64,000 bases of DNA, taken from Ww85 sp963745765. Lineage in GTDB: Bacteria > Desulfobacterota > Desulfobulbia > Desulfobulbales > Desulfocapsaceae. The stretch is from NCBI GenBank assembly GCA_963745765.1, contig CAVUYQ010000033.1:73949-137948 (forward strand). The letters run 5' to 3'. Of the stretch, positions 9,606 to 18,733 are shown piece after piece. A program made the translations under genes and the position numbers. Position 1 is the first letter of the stretch; each line of letters begins with the position of its first letter. The notes under the pieces are model-generated. The model made no database searches. It saw only the letters and a program-made list of their open reading frames with translations, and was not told the origin of the DNA.

Positions 9606-10016
9606 ATGAGAAAGTTGATTTTGTTGGGAGCATTCCTGGGAGTTGTTGTTCTTTGCAGTACCGCGTTAGCCGGAGATCTTGTCGGTGAGTGGCAGGCTCT
9701 TGCCGGCAAACACTATGGCGCACTAAGCGGTGCTCCTCAACATTCGGTTCGTCCCTCTGGCAGTTATTATAGTACCGACATCCCATGGGTTTTGAAAGTC
9801 ACGGAACAGGAAGGTTCCGGGTTTCACGGGCAGTGGTGCAGTCCGAAAAAATGCGAGTCTCTGGTGGGCGTCATCAGGAAAGACGGTTCCATGCTCATGG
9901 TTGATGAAGACTCCACGTTCCATGCCACCATGTACGGCGATGAAATGGAACTGTGTGTCACCGAGCCCGGAGAATCCTCCCGTATCGCTGTCTGCAACAC
10001 GATGAAGAAGAAATAG
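9606..10016 (+). CDS. Small secreted protein, unknown function
   Basis: 136 aa. Start ATG 9606 has AAGGAGAG upstream; a longer frame from 9549 has no ribosome site. A clear signal peptide (MRKLILLGAFLGVVVLCSTALA, cleavage after ALA) leads to a mature domain of about 115 aa with two close Cys (WCSPKKCE) and a third and fourth later (LCVTEP, AVCN), so disulfides are possible. The pattern GEWQAL...GQW...L.G resembles small periplasmic beta-barrel-type domains, but no family is recognised. It stands alone between repeats. Confidence 0.7.
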   Translation: MRKLILLGAFLGVVVLCSTALAGDLVGEWQALAGKHYGALSGAPQHSVRPSGSYYSTDIPWVLKVTEQEGSGFHGQWCSPKKCESLVGVIRKDGSMLMVDEDSTFHATMYGDEMELCVTEPGESSRIAVCNTMKKK

Positions 10017-10092
10017 CACCGTCGAGACTGTATCAGCAACGTAACAGGACTTTGGGGTCTGACCACGGTAAGTTGTTGGTAACACATTAGCT

Positions 10093-10160
10093 CAATTATT
10101 CAAGGTACCCTTAATATATCCTGCAACCCGGCGTTCCAACAAATGGGTACCCTGAGTACC
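10093..10160. repeat. Element bounded by TGAATAATT-family arms
   Basis: CAATTATTCAAGGTACCC at 10093 is a right-arm sequence; GGGTACCCTGAGTACC at 10145 is a left-arm-like sequence. The 68 bp may be two abutting half copies. It lies just upstream of the PLP decarboxylase gene and could overlap its promoter or leader. Confidence 0.5.
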
Positions 10161-10173
10161 TGGAAAATAAATA

Positions 10174-11583
10174 ATGGCCATGACTCTACGCGAAAAGATG
10201 CTCCAGGAAATGGAGCATAAAGAACTATTTGAACAGGCTCTGAATTACGCTCTGGCCTATGCAGGCGAAGTCCGTGAAAGAAACGTATTTCCAACTGATG
10301 ATGCAGTTGCCGACCTGGACAGGTTCACAGAAGCCTTGCCCGGTTCTACAGGAGAGGCCGACGATATCCTGGAATTATTGAATCAGTACGGTTCACCGGC
10401 GACAGTTGCGCAGACCGGGGGCCGCTATTTTGGTTTTGTTGACGGTGGTGTCCTGCCTGTATCTCTCGCAGCGCGGTTATTGTCGGATTTCTGGGATCAA
10501 AATGCGGCTCTTTATGATATGTCTCCATTTGCCTCGAAGCTTGAAGAGGTCTGTGAGTCATGGCTCAGAGAACTGCTCGGTTTGCCTGGAAAAATTGTTG
10601 CCGGATTTGTAAACGGCTCTTCTCTTGCGATATTTTGTGGACTCGCTGCGGCTCGATATCGGATTTCACAAAACAGTAATTGGGATATAAACAAAAAAGG
10701 TCTTTATGGTGCGCCCAAGGTACGGATCATAGCCGGGCAACAAGCACATGGATCGGTGTCTAAAGCTGTGGCCCTTTTAGGGTTCGGAATTGATAATGTA
10801 GAGTGGGTTGATACAGACGCAGAGGGCAGGATCGTGCCTGCAAAAATACCTGAAATGGATGAAAAGACGATACTTATCCTGCAAGCTGGCAACGTATGCT
10901 CAGGAGCCTTTGATTCTTTCGAAGAAATCTGCCCAAAAGCAAATAAAGCAAAAGCGTGGGTACACATTGATGGTGCGTTTGGTCTTTGGGCGGCAGCCTC
11001 CAAAATGTTTATGCCTCTTACAAGAGGAATCGAGAAAGCAAATTCTTTCTCATTAGACGGGCATAAAACGCTGAATACACCCTATGACAACGGTATTGTC
11101 CTTTGTGATGACAAAGAAGCACTGACAAATGCCTTACACGTTTCGGGGTCATATATCAGAAAAAGTGGAAACAGGGATGGGATGTTTTACACTCCTGAAA
11201 TGTCCAGAAGAGCTCGATCTATTGAACTTTGGGCTGCCTTGAAATATTTGGGAAAAGATGGTGTTGACGAGTTGGTATCGGGACTTCATCAACGGGCATT
11301 GCAATTTGGGGAAGAACTAAAGGCCGAGGGCTTTCAAATTCTCAATGATGTTGTATTTAACCAGGTGGTTGTAGCGTGCGATAGCGATGTGTTAACAGAT
11401 CTGACTATGCAAAATATCCAGAAATCCGGAGAGTGCTGGGCCGGTGGCGCTAACTGGGGCGGAAAGGCAGTTATCCGCCTAAGTGTTTGTTCGTGGGTTA
11501 CCACCGAGACAGATATCACACGTTCTGTCAGAGCTTTTGTTACCGCCAGAGAGAAGGCTCTGGGAAAATATCGAAACCCATGA
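10174..11583 (+). CDS. PLP-dependent group II decarboxylase family protein
   Basis: 469 aa, cytoplasmic. Fold-type I PLP enzyme: HIDGAFGLWAA near residue 265 carries the Asp that contacts the pyridine nitrogen, and SLDGHKTLNTPYDNG near 291 carries the Schiff-base Lys. GRYFGFVDGG and NGSSLAIFCGLAAARY also fit the aromatic-L-amino-acid/glutamate decarboxylase superfamily. The substrate cannot be assigned. The gap to the alpha/beta hydrolase gene is 55 bp, so the two may be cotranscribed. The ribosome site before ATG 10174 is weak. Confidence 0.85.
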   Translation: MAMTLREKMLQEMEHKELFEQALNYALAYAGEVRERNVFPTDDAVADLDRFTEALPGSTGEADDILELLNQYGSPATVAQTGGRYFGFVDGGVLPVSLAARLLSDFWDQNAALYDMSPFASKLEEVCESWLRELLGLPGKIVAGFVNGSSLAIFCGLAAARYRISQNSNWDINKKGLYGAPKVRIIAGQQAHGSVSKAVALLGFGIDNVEWVDTDAEGRIVPAKIPEMDEKTILILQAGNVCSGAFDSFEEICPKANKAKAWVHIDGAFGLWAAASKMFMPLTRGIEKANSFSLDGHKTLNTPYDNGIVLCDDKEALTNALHVSGSYIRKSGNRDGMFYTPEMSRRARSIELWAALKYLGKDGVDELVSGLHQRALQFGEELKAEGFQILNDVVFNQVVVACDSDVLTDLTMQNIQKSGECWAGGANWGGKAVIRLSVCSWVTTETDITRSVRAFVTAREKALGKYRNP

Positions 11584-11638
11584 GACTGCCTACCAGCAAG
11601 GCGATTAAACCCGGCATGCATAAAGGGGAACAACGATC

Positions 11639-12553
11639 ATGTTGAAACAGATTAAGGCGGGCGTTCTGAGGATTGCCTATTCTGATAACGGTCCGTCGAA
11701 CGGCACGCCGGTAGTGCTCCTTCACGGCTTCCCCTATGATGTGCATGCTTATGATGCGGTGAGCCCTCTTTTAGTTTCAAAGGGTTGTCGCGTGATCGTT
11801 CCCTATTTGCGTGGATATGGACCAACACGGTTTTTATATCCGGATACTCCACGCTCCGGTCAACAGGCAGTGCTTGCCCATGATCTCCTTGCCTTTATGG
11901 ACTCACTTGAAATCTCGAAGGGTGTGCTTGCCGGATACGACTGGGGTGGGCGTGCAGCGTGTATATTGGCGGCTCTCCGCCCCGATCGGGTGCGCGCACT
12001 GGTTTCGGTAGGGGGCTATAACATTCAGGACATTCCAGGTTCTCTTAAGCCCCAGATTCCGGAAAATGAATATCGTTACTGGTATCAATACTATTTCCAC
12101 TCTCAGAGGGGGAGAGCGGGGCTGTCTCAAAACCGCCGTGAACTTTGCAAGCTTCTTTGGCAATTGTGGTCGCCAACCTGGAAATTCACAGACGAAGATT
12201 TCAACCGGACAGCTCTTTCCTTCGACAATCCTGACTTTGTCGACGTGGTAATCCATTCGTACCGGCATCGCTTTGGACTGGTACCTGGAGACCCTGCAGT
12301 AGAAGAAACCGAACAACGCCTGACCGGGCGGCCAAAAATATCTGTGCCGTCGATTACGCTGGATGGGCATGACGATGGCGTTGCTCCTGCAGGCGGATCA
12401 AAGGATCATCATTATTTCTTCACTGGAAAGCATGAGCATCAGGTGATTCCCGGTGTTGGTCACAATCTCCCTCAAGAAGCTCCACGTGCGTTTGCGGAAG
12501 CGGTGTTGTCCTCCATTTTTCCGCTGACGGAGGCAAGCAAAGATGAAATGTGA
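11639..12553 (+). CDS. Alpha/beta hydrolase, epoxide hydrolase/dehalogenase type
   Basis: 304 aa. HGFPYDVHAYD near residue 28 is the oxyanion-hole HG segment; the nucleophile elbow AGYDWGGRAA near 98-107 has Asp, not Ser, as in epoxide hydrolases and haloalkane dehalogenases; VGHNLPQEAP near 278 gives the catalytic His. A cap region lies between. Substrate unknown. GGGGAACA precedes the ATG. The 3' end overlaps the next gene by 11 bp, so the two are translationally coupled. Confidence 0.85.
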   Translation: MLKQIKAGVLRIAYSDNGPSNGTPVVLLHGFPYDVHAYDAVSPLLVSKGCRVIVPYLRGYGPTRFLYPDTPRSGQQAVLAHDLLAFMDSLEISKGVLAGYDWGGRAACILAALRPDRVRALVSVGGYNIQDIPGSLKPQIPENEYRYWYQYYFHSQRGRAGLSQNRRELCKLLWQLWSPTWKFTDEDFNRTALSFDNPDFVDVVIHSYRHRFGLVPGDPAVEETEQRLTGRPKISVPSITLDGHDDGVAPAGGSKDHHYFFTGKHEHQVIPGVGHNLPQEAPRAFAEAVLSSIFPLTEASKDEM

Positions 12554-12908
12554 AAAGTGTGCGTCTGTAATTTCCCCCGATGACAGCTATCAACATTCGG
12601 GCAAAACTCTCTGTGAAGATTGTTATCTGGATGTCGTGGCAATGCCCAAGACGTGCGATCCCTGGGCTGTCTACAGCGCCAGGAAAACAGTTTCTCAGGA
12701 CATTATTCTCACCGCAGAGCAGCAAAAGATCTTTGCCGTCATAAAAACGAAAGGCCCGCTCACCTTGGAGCGGATTTGCGCCGACCTGGCTATTACAGAA
12801 GAAATATTCCGTCGTAATTTCGCAACGCTGAGGCACATGAAGTTGGCCAGGGCCTGTAAGATGGAGGGTATGGTCTGTTATATTTTGTTCGATGATCAAA
12901 CCGGGTGA
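12543..12908 (+). CDS. Zinc-ribbon plus winged-helix-like small protein
   Basis: 121 aa. N-terminal treble-clef/LIM-like zinc site: CEKCASVIS...KTLCEDCYLD (residues 3-27, four Cys). The C-terminal 70 aa (TAEQQKIFAVIKTKGPLTLERICADLAITEEIFRRNF) look like a winged helix, so it may bind nucleic acid or act as a regulator. It overlaps the hydrolase gene by 11 bp. No named family recognised. Confidence 0.7.
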   Translation: MKCEKCASVISPDDSYQHSGKTLCEDCYLDVVAMPKTCDPWAVYSARKTVSQDIILTAEQQKIFAVIKTKGPLTLERICADLAITEEIFRRNFATLRHMKLARACKMEGMVCYILFDDQTG

Positions 12909-13204
12909 TCTGCTATGCCTGCCACCCAGTTTGAGCCATTTCATGTACGGCCACGCTCGGCCAATCGTTTATAACTGCCGTCAGGGCCGTTGTGTCGGGA
13001 CCGGCGGTATCTTCTTCGTGCTGCTTTTCAACCAGAGGTTTAGGTATTATTGTTGAGAGTACCTTGCGCATTGGCAGCTTTTATAGGGTTTGCCAATCAT
13101 CGGCTTTTTTCCGGTACCGTCAAGACTCCTGAACAGTGGCAGTAATGCGTCATAGGTATGACATCTCCAGAGCAGTTTGAAAATTCACAGGTAAAATATA
13201 AATA

Positions 13205-14632
13205 ATGAACAAAATGAAAACGATTCTCCTTGCTGCCCTGTTAGTCATGTTGGCAAACAGTGCCTATTGTATCGACATCAAGGAGGAAAAGGTCGAATTC
13301 GGCCCTTTCGGCAGCGTGCATCTGTACCGCATGGGAGATAAGTCGAAGAATCTTGTGCTCTTTATATCAGGCGATGGCGGCTGGAATCTCGGTGTCATCG
13401 ACATGGCACGGGAACTCGCCTCGACCGGTGCGCTGGTGGCCGGTATTGACATAAATGATTACCTGAAAGCTTTGGGAAGTATCAAGGAGCCATGTTCCTA
13501 CCCGGCTGCGCATTTTGAGGCATTAAGCCAGTTCCTGCAGAAAAAATACGGGTTCGCTGCATATAAACTGCCGGTGCTGGTCGGCTATTCTTCCGGTGCG
13601 ACGCTGGTCTATGCCATTCTCGCTCAATCTCCGGCCAACACCTTTCAGGGTGGTATCAGTCTCGGCTTCTGTCCTGATTTGCCGCTGCCAAAACCCCTGT
13701 GCAAGGGGAGTGGCAGTCTGACCTGGAAAATGGCCGAAAGGCAGAAAAACACCTATATCTTTGATGCGGTCAGGCAGCTGCCTGCCCCCTGGGTGGCCCT
13801 GCAGGGAACTACCGATCAGGTCTGCCCTCCGGGTTCAACAAAAGCGTATGTCGAAAAAGTCGGCAACGGGCGGGTGGTGATGCTCCCCAAGGTTGGGCAC
13901 GGCTATTCAGTGCCAAGAAACTGGCTGCCCCAATTCAAGCAGGTGTTCAAAGAGCTGACGGAACCGGCAGAACCTCAGCCTCAAGCTGACAAGCCACCGA
14001 TAAGCGGCGATCTTGCCGGTCTGCCGCTGGAACTTCTGCCCGTATCGCAGAAAGGAAAAGAACTGGCTGTTATTGTCAGTGGCGATGGCGGTTGGGCCGG
14101 TATCGATAAATCTCTGGGGGAAGCCTTAAACACGGCGGGTATTCCCGTGGTCGGCCTCAATTCACTGCAATATTTTTGGAGCCGTAAAGATCCGGAGCAA
14201 ACGGCAAAAGATATGGGTCTTATCATTGACCATTATTCCAGGGAATGGAGCCGTGATGAGGTTATTTTGATCGGCTATTCGCGAGGTGCGGATGTTGTTC
14301 CTTTCATGGTAAACAGAATGGATTCCGGATTACGAAAGCTGGTAAAGGAGATTGTTCTGATCGGCCCTGAACCAACCGTGGATTTTCAGTTCCATTTATC
14401 AGACTGGCTCACCGGCGGAAAATACGATACTTCCTATCCGCTCATGCCGGAAATGGAAAAACTGCGGAACCAGAATGTATTATGCATCTATGGTTCTGAA
14501 GAAGCCACCAGTTTGTGTCCTGAACTTGACAAGAATGCCTATCGTATCAAGGAAATGAAAGGCGGCCACCATTATGGCGGGAACTATGATATGCTGGCAC
14601 GACTTGTGCTGGCACATATTAATGCAGATTAA
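13205..14632 (+). CDS. AcvB/VirJ-like periplasmic protein, two VirJ-type halves
   Basis: 475 aa with a signal peptide (MNKMKTILLAALLVMLANSAYC). Two alpha/beta-hydrolase-like halves: the first has LFISGDGGWN and the elbow VGYSSGATLVYA with GHGYSVP; the second has VIVSGDGGWAG, GYSRGADVVPFMVNR and KGGHHYGG. This matches VirJ/AcvB proteins; AcvB has been described as a periplasmic hydrolase of lysyl-phosphatidylglycerol in Agrobacterium. A link to virulence is not implied here. No neighbour hints at the substrate. 300 bp of empty sequence precedes it. Confidence 0.8.
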   Translation: MNKMKTILLAALLVMLANSAYCIDIKEEKVEFGPFGSVHLYRMGDKSKNLVLFISGDGGWNLGVIDMARELASTGALVAGIDINDYLKALGSIKEPCSYPAAHFEALSQFLQKKYGFAAYKLPVLVGYSSGATLVYAILAQSPANTFQGGISLGFCPDLPLPKPLCKGSGSLTWKMAERQKNTYIFDAVRQLPAPWVALQGTTDQVCPPGSTKAYVEKVGNGRVVMLPKVGHGYSVPRNWLPQFKQVFKELTEPAEPQPQADKPPISGDLAGLPLELLPVSQKGKELAVIVSGDGGWAGIDKSLGEALNTAGIPVVGLNSLQYFWSRKDPEQTAKDMGLIIDHYSREWSRDEVILIGYSRGADVVPFMVNRMDSGLRKLVKEIVLIGPEPTVDFQFHLSDWLTGGKYDTSYPLMPEMEKLRNQNVLCIYGSEEATSLCPELDKNAYRIKEMKGGHHYGGNYDMLARLVLAHINAD

Positions 14633-14803
14633 CGAGTGTCTGTCCATAAATGACCATTTTATCCCGTCGCTTCGTTATTCTCCGAGTTTAATAATAGTAA
14701 TATCGAATATATACCTGTTGTTAAATAGGTCGGGCGTCTCGATCCAGAACAAAAGGACGAAAACTAACTAACTCGTAAAAATAAATTCAGGAGGAGAACA
14801 ACT

Positions 14804-15853
14804 ATGGCACTTGTACCGATGCGCCAGATCCTCGACGAGGCCGCCAAGGGCGGTTACGGCGTCGGGGCGTTCAATGTCAACAATATGGAACAGATCCAGG
14901 CAATCATGGAGGCTGCCGTTGAAACGCACAGTCCGGTGATCATCCAGGCCAGCCGGGGAGCTCTGAAGTACAGCAAGCTCATCTATCTGAAAAAGCTGAT
15001 GGAGGCGGCAGTCGAGGAATGTCCGCAGATCCCGGTAGCACTGCATCTGGATCACGGCAACGGTCCCGAGTCATGCCGGATTGCAATCGAGCTGGGATTC
15101 ACCTCGGTGATGATGGATGGCTCTCTTGATGAAAGCGGGAAAGTACCGAACAGCTATGAGCAAAATGTTGAGGTGACGCGTCAGGTCGTTGAACTGGCCC
15201 ATCCGTTCGGCGTCACGGTGGAAGGAGAACTCGGCTGCCTTGGCGGCATCGAAGATGGCCAGGGCGCAGGGCTCAGCGACTCGGAAATCCAGCAGCACCT
15301 GACCGATCCGGTACAGGCTGAGGATTTCGTTGCCCAAACAGGACTGGATGCTCTGGCTGTGGCAATCGGAACGAGTCATGGAGCATACAAATCAGGAATC
15401 AAGGATCCCAAAACGGGCAAAATCATGCCTCCCAAACTGGCGATGGAGCGTATCCACCAGATTCATGCGAAAATGCCCAACTGCCACATGGTAATGCACG
15501 GTTCAAGTTCGGTGCCGCAGGAACTGATCGAGATGATAAACCGCTATGGCGGTAAAATGCCGGGTGCATTCGGCATTCCGCTTGCGGAAATTCAGGACGG
15601 CATCAAACACGGAGTACGCAAGGTCAACGTTGATACCGACAGCCGGCTGGCGATGACAGCGGCGATCCGCAAGGTATTCACCGAGCAGCCGGAAAAGTTC
15701 GACCCGCGTGACTATCTCAGGCCCGCGCGTGAAATGATGAAGCAGGTGTATGTCGCCCGGATGAAAACCTTCGGCCAGGCAGGTCATGCCAGCGATTACC
15801 GCCAGATGACGCTGGCTGACATGAAGGAGATCTATGCGGCGCAGCCGGGATGA
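14804..15853 (+). CDS. fba: Class II fructose-1,6-bisphosphate aldolase
   Basis: 349 aa, typical length for the long class IIB/CbbA-like form. Cleaves or condenses fructose-1,6-bisphosphate in glycolysis/gluconeogenesis. Zinc and catalytic signatures: LHLDHGNGPESC (about 83-94), VMMDGSLDE, VEGELGCLGGIEDG and LAVAIGTSHGAYK (about 184), VMHGSSSVP (about 232) and VNVDTDSRLAMT (about 273). AGGAGGAGAAC precedes the ATG. It is a single gene followed by a hairpin. Confidence 0.95.
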   Translation: MALVPMRQILDEAAKGGYGVGAFNVNNMEQIQAIMEAAVETHSPVIIQASRGALKYSKLIYLKKLMEAAVEECPQIPVALHLDHGNGPESCRIAIELGFTSVMMDGSLDESGKVPNSYEQNVEVTRQVVELAHPFGVTVEGELGCLGGIEDGQGAGLSDSEIQQHLTDPVQAEDFVAQTGLDALAVAIGTSHGAYKSGIKDPKTGKIMPPKLAMERIHQIHAKMPNCHMVMHGSSSVPQELIEMINRYGGKMPGAFGIPLAEIQDGIKHGVRKVNVDTDSRLAMTAAIRKVFTEQPEKFDPRDYLRPAREMMKQVYVARMKTFGQAGHASDYRQMTLADMKEIYAAQPG

Positions 15854-15882
15854 AAGCCGGCGGATTTGTTTAGATGAAAAGA

Positions 15883-15910
15883 CCGGTCGTTTCTCCCCGG
15901 AAGCGGCCGG
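15883..15910 (+). terminator. Hairpin behind fba
   Basis: CCGGTCGTTTCT and AGGAAGCGGCCGG-type arms pair over about 12 bp with three G-U pairs around a CCC loop, 30 bp after the aldolase stop. The T tract behind it is weak, so termination is plausible but not certain. Confidence 0.4.
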
Positions 15911-16020
15911 TTCTAAAATAGTGTGCAGAGCCCTCAATAATGTGCAGATTTTTGAGAACGTCGGCTTAACTCTGGTGCTGCAACGGTTATTGCTGCCGTT
16001 GCAGCCTTGACAGGTGCTGG

Positions 16021-16917
16021 TCAGTCGACTGCTCGCGAATTGAAAAAATTCCGGATGATCCCTGCAGCATCCTCGGCAGTTTCAACAAATTGAAAAATAT
16101 CAAGATCTTTCCGAGAAATTGAGCCTTCTTCGACGAGAAAATCAAAGTTTATCAATTTCCTCCAGAACGCCTCTCCAAAAAGGATCACCGGCAGCGGCTT
16201 GATTTTTTTTGTCTGAATCAAGGTCAGTGTCTCAAACAGTTCATCCAGGGTTCCAAAACCTCCGGGAAATGCCACAAGGGCTTGAGCACGCATCAGAAAA
16301 TGCATTTTGCGGATGGAAAAATAATGAAACTGGAAGCAGAGTTCAGGACTGATATACCGGTTTGGCGTCTGTTCGTGCGGCAGGACGATATTGAGTCCCA
16401 CCGATTTGGCGCCGGCATCATGAGCTCCCCGATTAGCTGCCTCCATGATACCGGGTCCCCCACCGGTTACTACCACCAGGTTACAACCCGACTGGACATG
16501 ACAGATATCGGAGATCAGGGTGCCGAGTTTTCTAGCTTCATTGTAATAATGACTTTTGGCGAGAATCCTCTCGGCTATGCTAATCTGCTGTTGTGCATTC
16601 GGGTTTCCGGGTGCTTCAGCGGCGTCCTGTTCCGCCTGCTGAAGCCGTCTCAACGCTTCTTTTTCTTCAGGAATCCTGCTCCCGCCAAAGACGACGACAG
16701 TTGCTTCGACTCCGTGTTCCTGTTGGAGGAGTTCAGGTTTAAGCAATTCGAGCTGAAGTCGCACCGGACGGAGTTCTTCCCTGGTCAGAAAGTCAGTATC
16801 CGCGTACGAAAGGCGGTAGCTTGCTGATGCTGTCTGCGGAGTATCATCGCCTCTGCTGGCTTCGGTAATACCCTCAGCGGATGTCGGATAGCAGTGCAGT
16901 TGTGATCGAGGGGGCAT
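16021..16917 (-). CDS. LOG family protein (TIGR00730-like)
   Basis: 298 aa. Nucleotide-binding LOG/lysine-decarboxylase-like fold: VVFGGSRIPEE, VVVTGGGPGIMEAANRGA and the signature FPGGFGTLDELFE. Characterised relatives are cytokinin riboside-5'-monophosphate phosphoribohydrolases or nucleotide 5'-monophosphate nucleosidases. An N-terminal extension of about 90 aa rich in Gln/Glu is longer than in the minimal LOG proteins. AAGGAG lies at good spacing before ATG 16917. Convergent with fba. Confidence 0.88.
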   Translation of the reverse strand: MPPRSQLHCYPTSAEGITEASRGDDTPQTASASYRLSYADTDFLTREELRPVRLQLELLKPELLQQEHGVEATVVVFGGSRIPEEKEALRRLQQAEQDAAEAPGNPNAQQQISIAERILAKSHYYNEARKLGTLISDICHVQSGCNLVVVTGGGPGIMEAANRGAHDAGAKSVGLNIVLPHEQTPNRYISPELCFQFHYFSIRKMHFLMRAQALVAFPGGFGTLDELFETLTLIQTKKIKPLPVILFGEAFWRKLINFDFLVEEGSISRKDLDIFQFVETAEDAAGIIRNFFNSRAVD

Positions 16918-17353
16918 TGCAAATCTCCTTGGAGAAATATTTTTCTTGTAAAGAGAGCAATCAGCCGGCGTCAGCCGTCGTTGCCTGCTTCAACGGAAGT
17001 TATTATTTCGATCCAAACGGCAGTATAACTGCTGCTCGAAGTACAATTTTACTAATGAATGGCAAAGTTATCATTGACTTGTTACGTTAGGCAAAGCATC
17101 TGGCTGTTTAAACAGTAACTTATAATAGTGCAGTGTCAGCCTTGAGTTCCTGATGACGATCTGTCGAACATTTATTGAACGAGGGATCTATGTCACATTA
17201 ATCAGGTAGCTGAGGTTTCCAGTTGATTCCGGATTGTTTTGTGACTTCCCGGTCCATTGTTATACTGCTCATCGTCTTACCCGGCCCGTGAAAAAAAAGA
17301 TATTTTGATTTTTTCGATAGAATTTAGTTTCATTGGGCAAAAAGGAGACAGAG
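16918..17353. other. Divergent intergenic region
   Basis: 436 bp between the divergent LOG gene and the CNNM/CorC remnant. It must hold both promoters. I see no strong sigma-70 pair, repeat or RNA gene. The only clear signal is AAGGAGACAGAG just before ATG 17354. Confidence 0.4.
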
Positions 17354-17597
17354 ATGGATTATTCTATTTTAATTAAGCTACTTGGGATCTTCCTGCTCAT
17401 CATTGGCAATGCCTTCTTCGTGGGTTCGGAAATTGCGCTCACCTCAGCACGGCGCAGTCGCATTCAACACCTGGCCGAACACGGCGATACCTCGGCAAAG
17501 ATCGTGAAATTGCTCCACGCGGAGCCGGAGCGTTTCTATACGGTGACCCAGATAGGTATCACCCTGATGTCGCTTGCCCTGGGAGCCATCGGCAGTT

Positions 17598-17955
17598 GTT
17601 GATTTCCATTCACCATGAAACTCGTCACGTTCAAGTTGTATTGCTTTAAGCTCTTTATCCGTTACCTTTATCCCTTTTGGGTAATGTGCCGATCTAGCTG
17701 AGCCGCCTTTCAAACCTTTTCTGGTTGTGGTTGCAGCATCAAATTAACAATCGTCTCATGGCTGACAAGTGGCTTTCCACGCCAGTTCATGCTAATAAAC
17801 GAAATAATCTGTGCTCAATTTTATTCCACTTGCTCGTTCCGGAGGAAAATGACTGACATGTATGGGATATCAGTTCATGGCCAACTGCTGTAATTCAATT
17901 TCCATAAGCGTACTCTCGAACCATTACTTCCTCCACCATCTGCCGTGATCACTAA
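17598..17955 (-). pseudogene. ISAzo13-like transposase C-terminal relic
   Basis: On the minus strand, in three frames, one reads ITADGGGSNGSRVRLWK, SSGTSKWNKIEHRLF, ISMNWRGKPLVSHETIVNL, AATTTRKGLK and KGIKVTDKELKAIQLERDEF then HGEW: in order, the C-terminal third of ISAzo13 (Rhodopirellula-type DDE) transposases. Stops and frame changes show it is dead. It forms the left part of the DNA that replaced the middle of the CNNM/CorC gene. Confidence 0.8.
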
Positions 17956-18733
17956 TCTTGAGCTTCAGGATAAAGATCGCTTCCATGCAACCACCACCGT
18001 CGATGTGGAGACAGCAAACTTGCGTGTCATGATCTGTCCGACGCTAACCCAGGCTGAGTTATCGGCCATATCGTAACACCATAAGGGTTAGCTCTTCCTA
18101 GTTGTCGACAAAGTCATAAACCTTGACTGCTCCGGCCCCTGGCCGTAACTCCCGCCGTTGTACGTCCAACTAACTTCTCTGGTATACAGAAATACGGCGT
18201 CCATCACACATGCCCTTGTCGTGCATAAAAACTCAAACTGTGCATACGACAGGATGACGGATCCTCCAGGGTTGGTGCCGCAGGCGTAGCCATTCTCAGT
18301 AAGTGCCAACTGAAGTATGGCTGACAAGGAACCCTGCGAGCGCAACCAGATCCAAGCCCAAACTACACGTCCAGCGCAAGGAGATCCGGATCCCCCAGAG
18401 GGTGGGCCAACCAGGTCCAGGCATCTGCAGTTGCATAACAGATGCCCCTGCCACCACCAACCTTGCGTACGTGTGGATACGATGGAGTAAGCCTCCCTGC
18501 TTATAGTCTTTAGGCCTGTTATAGAGTTTCGTGCAACTTTAGTAGCTTTGACAAGTGTTATCCCACCATGCCCAAGCACCTTGGCCTCGTTCGCAGCAAA
18601 TAAACGCCTTAGCTCTCGTCTAAGCCCACAAGATTATATAACGTGCCGAACGCCCCTGCACAAATAAACACAAATGGAGAAAATGGCCAGAAAATTAGTA
18701 CGATTACCACCCTGCTCGATCCATTTATAGATT
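17956..18733. other. Foreign DNA of unknown origin inside CNNM gene
   Basis: About 780 bp with no recognisable gene. The longest frame (18088-18579, minus, 163 aa) is rich in Trp, Cys and Gly and matches nothing I know. A plus frame ending at 18076 reads LQDKDRFHATTTVDVETANL and has a protein-like composition. Base composition and codon look differ from the neighbours. It could be a further degraded mobile element or captured phage DNA. Confidence 0.35.

Noticed and set aside
18088..18579. 163-codon minus-strand open frame in the CNNM insert
   Set aside because: No recognisable family, odd Trp/Cys content and no ribosome site; kept only as unassigned DNA.
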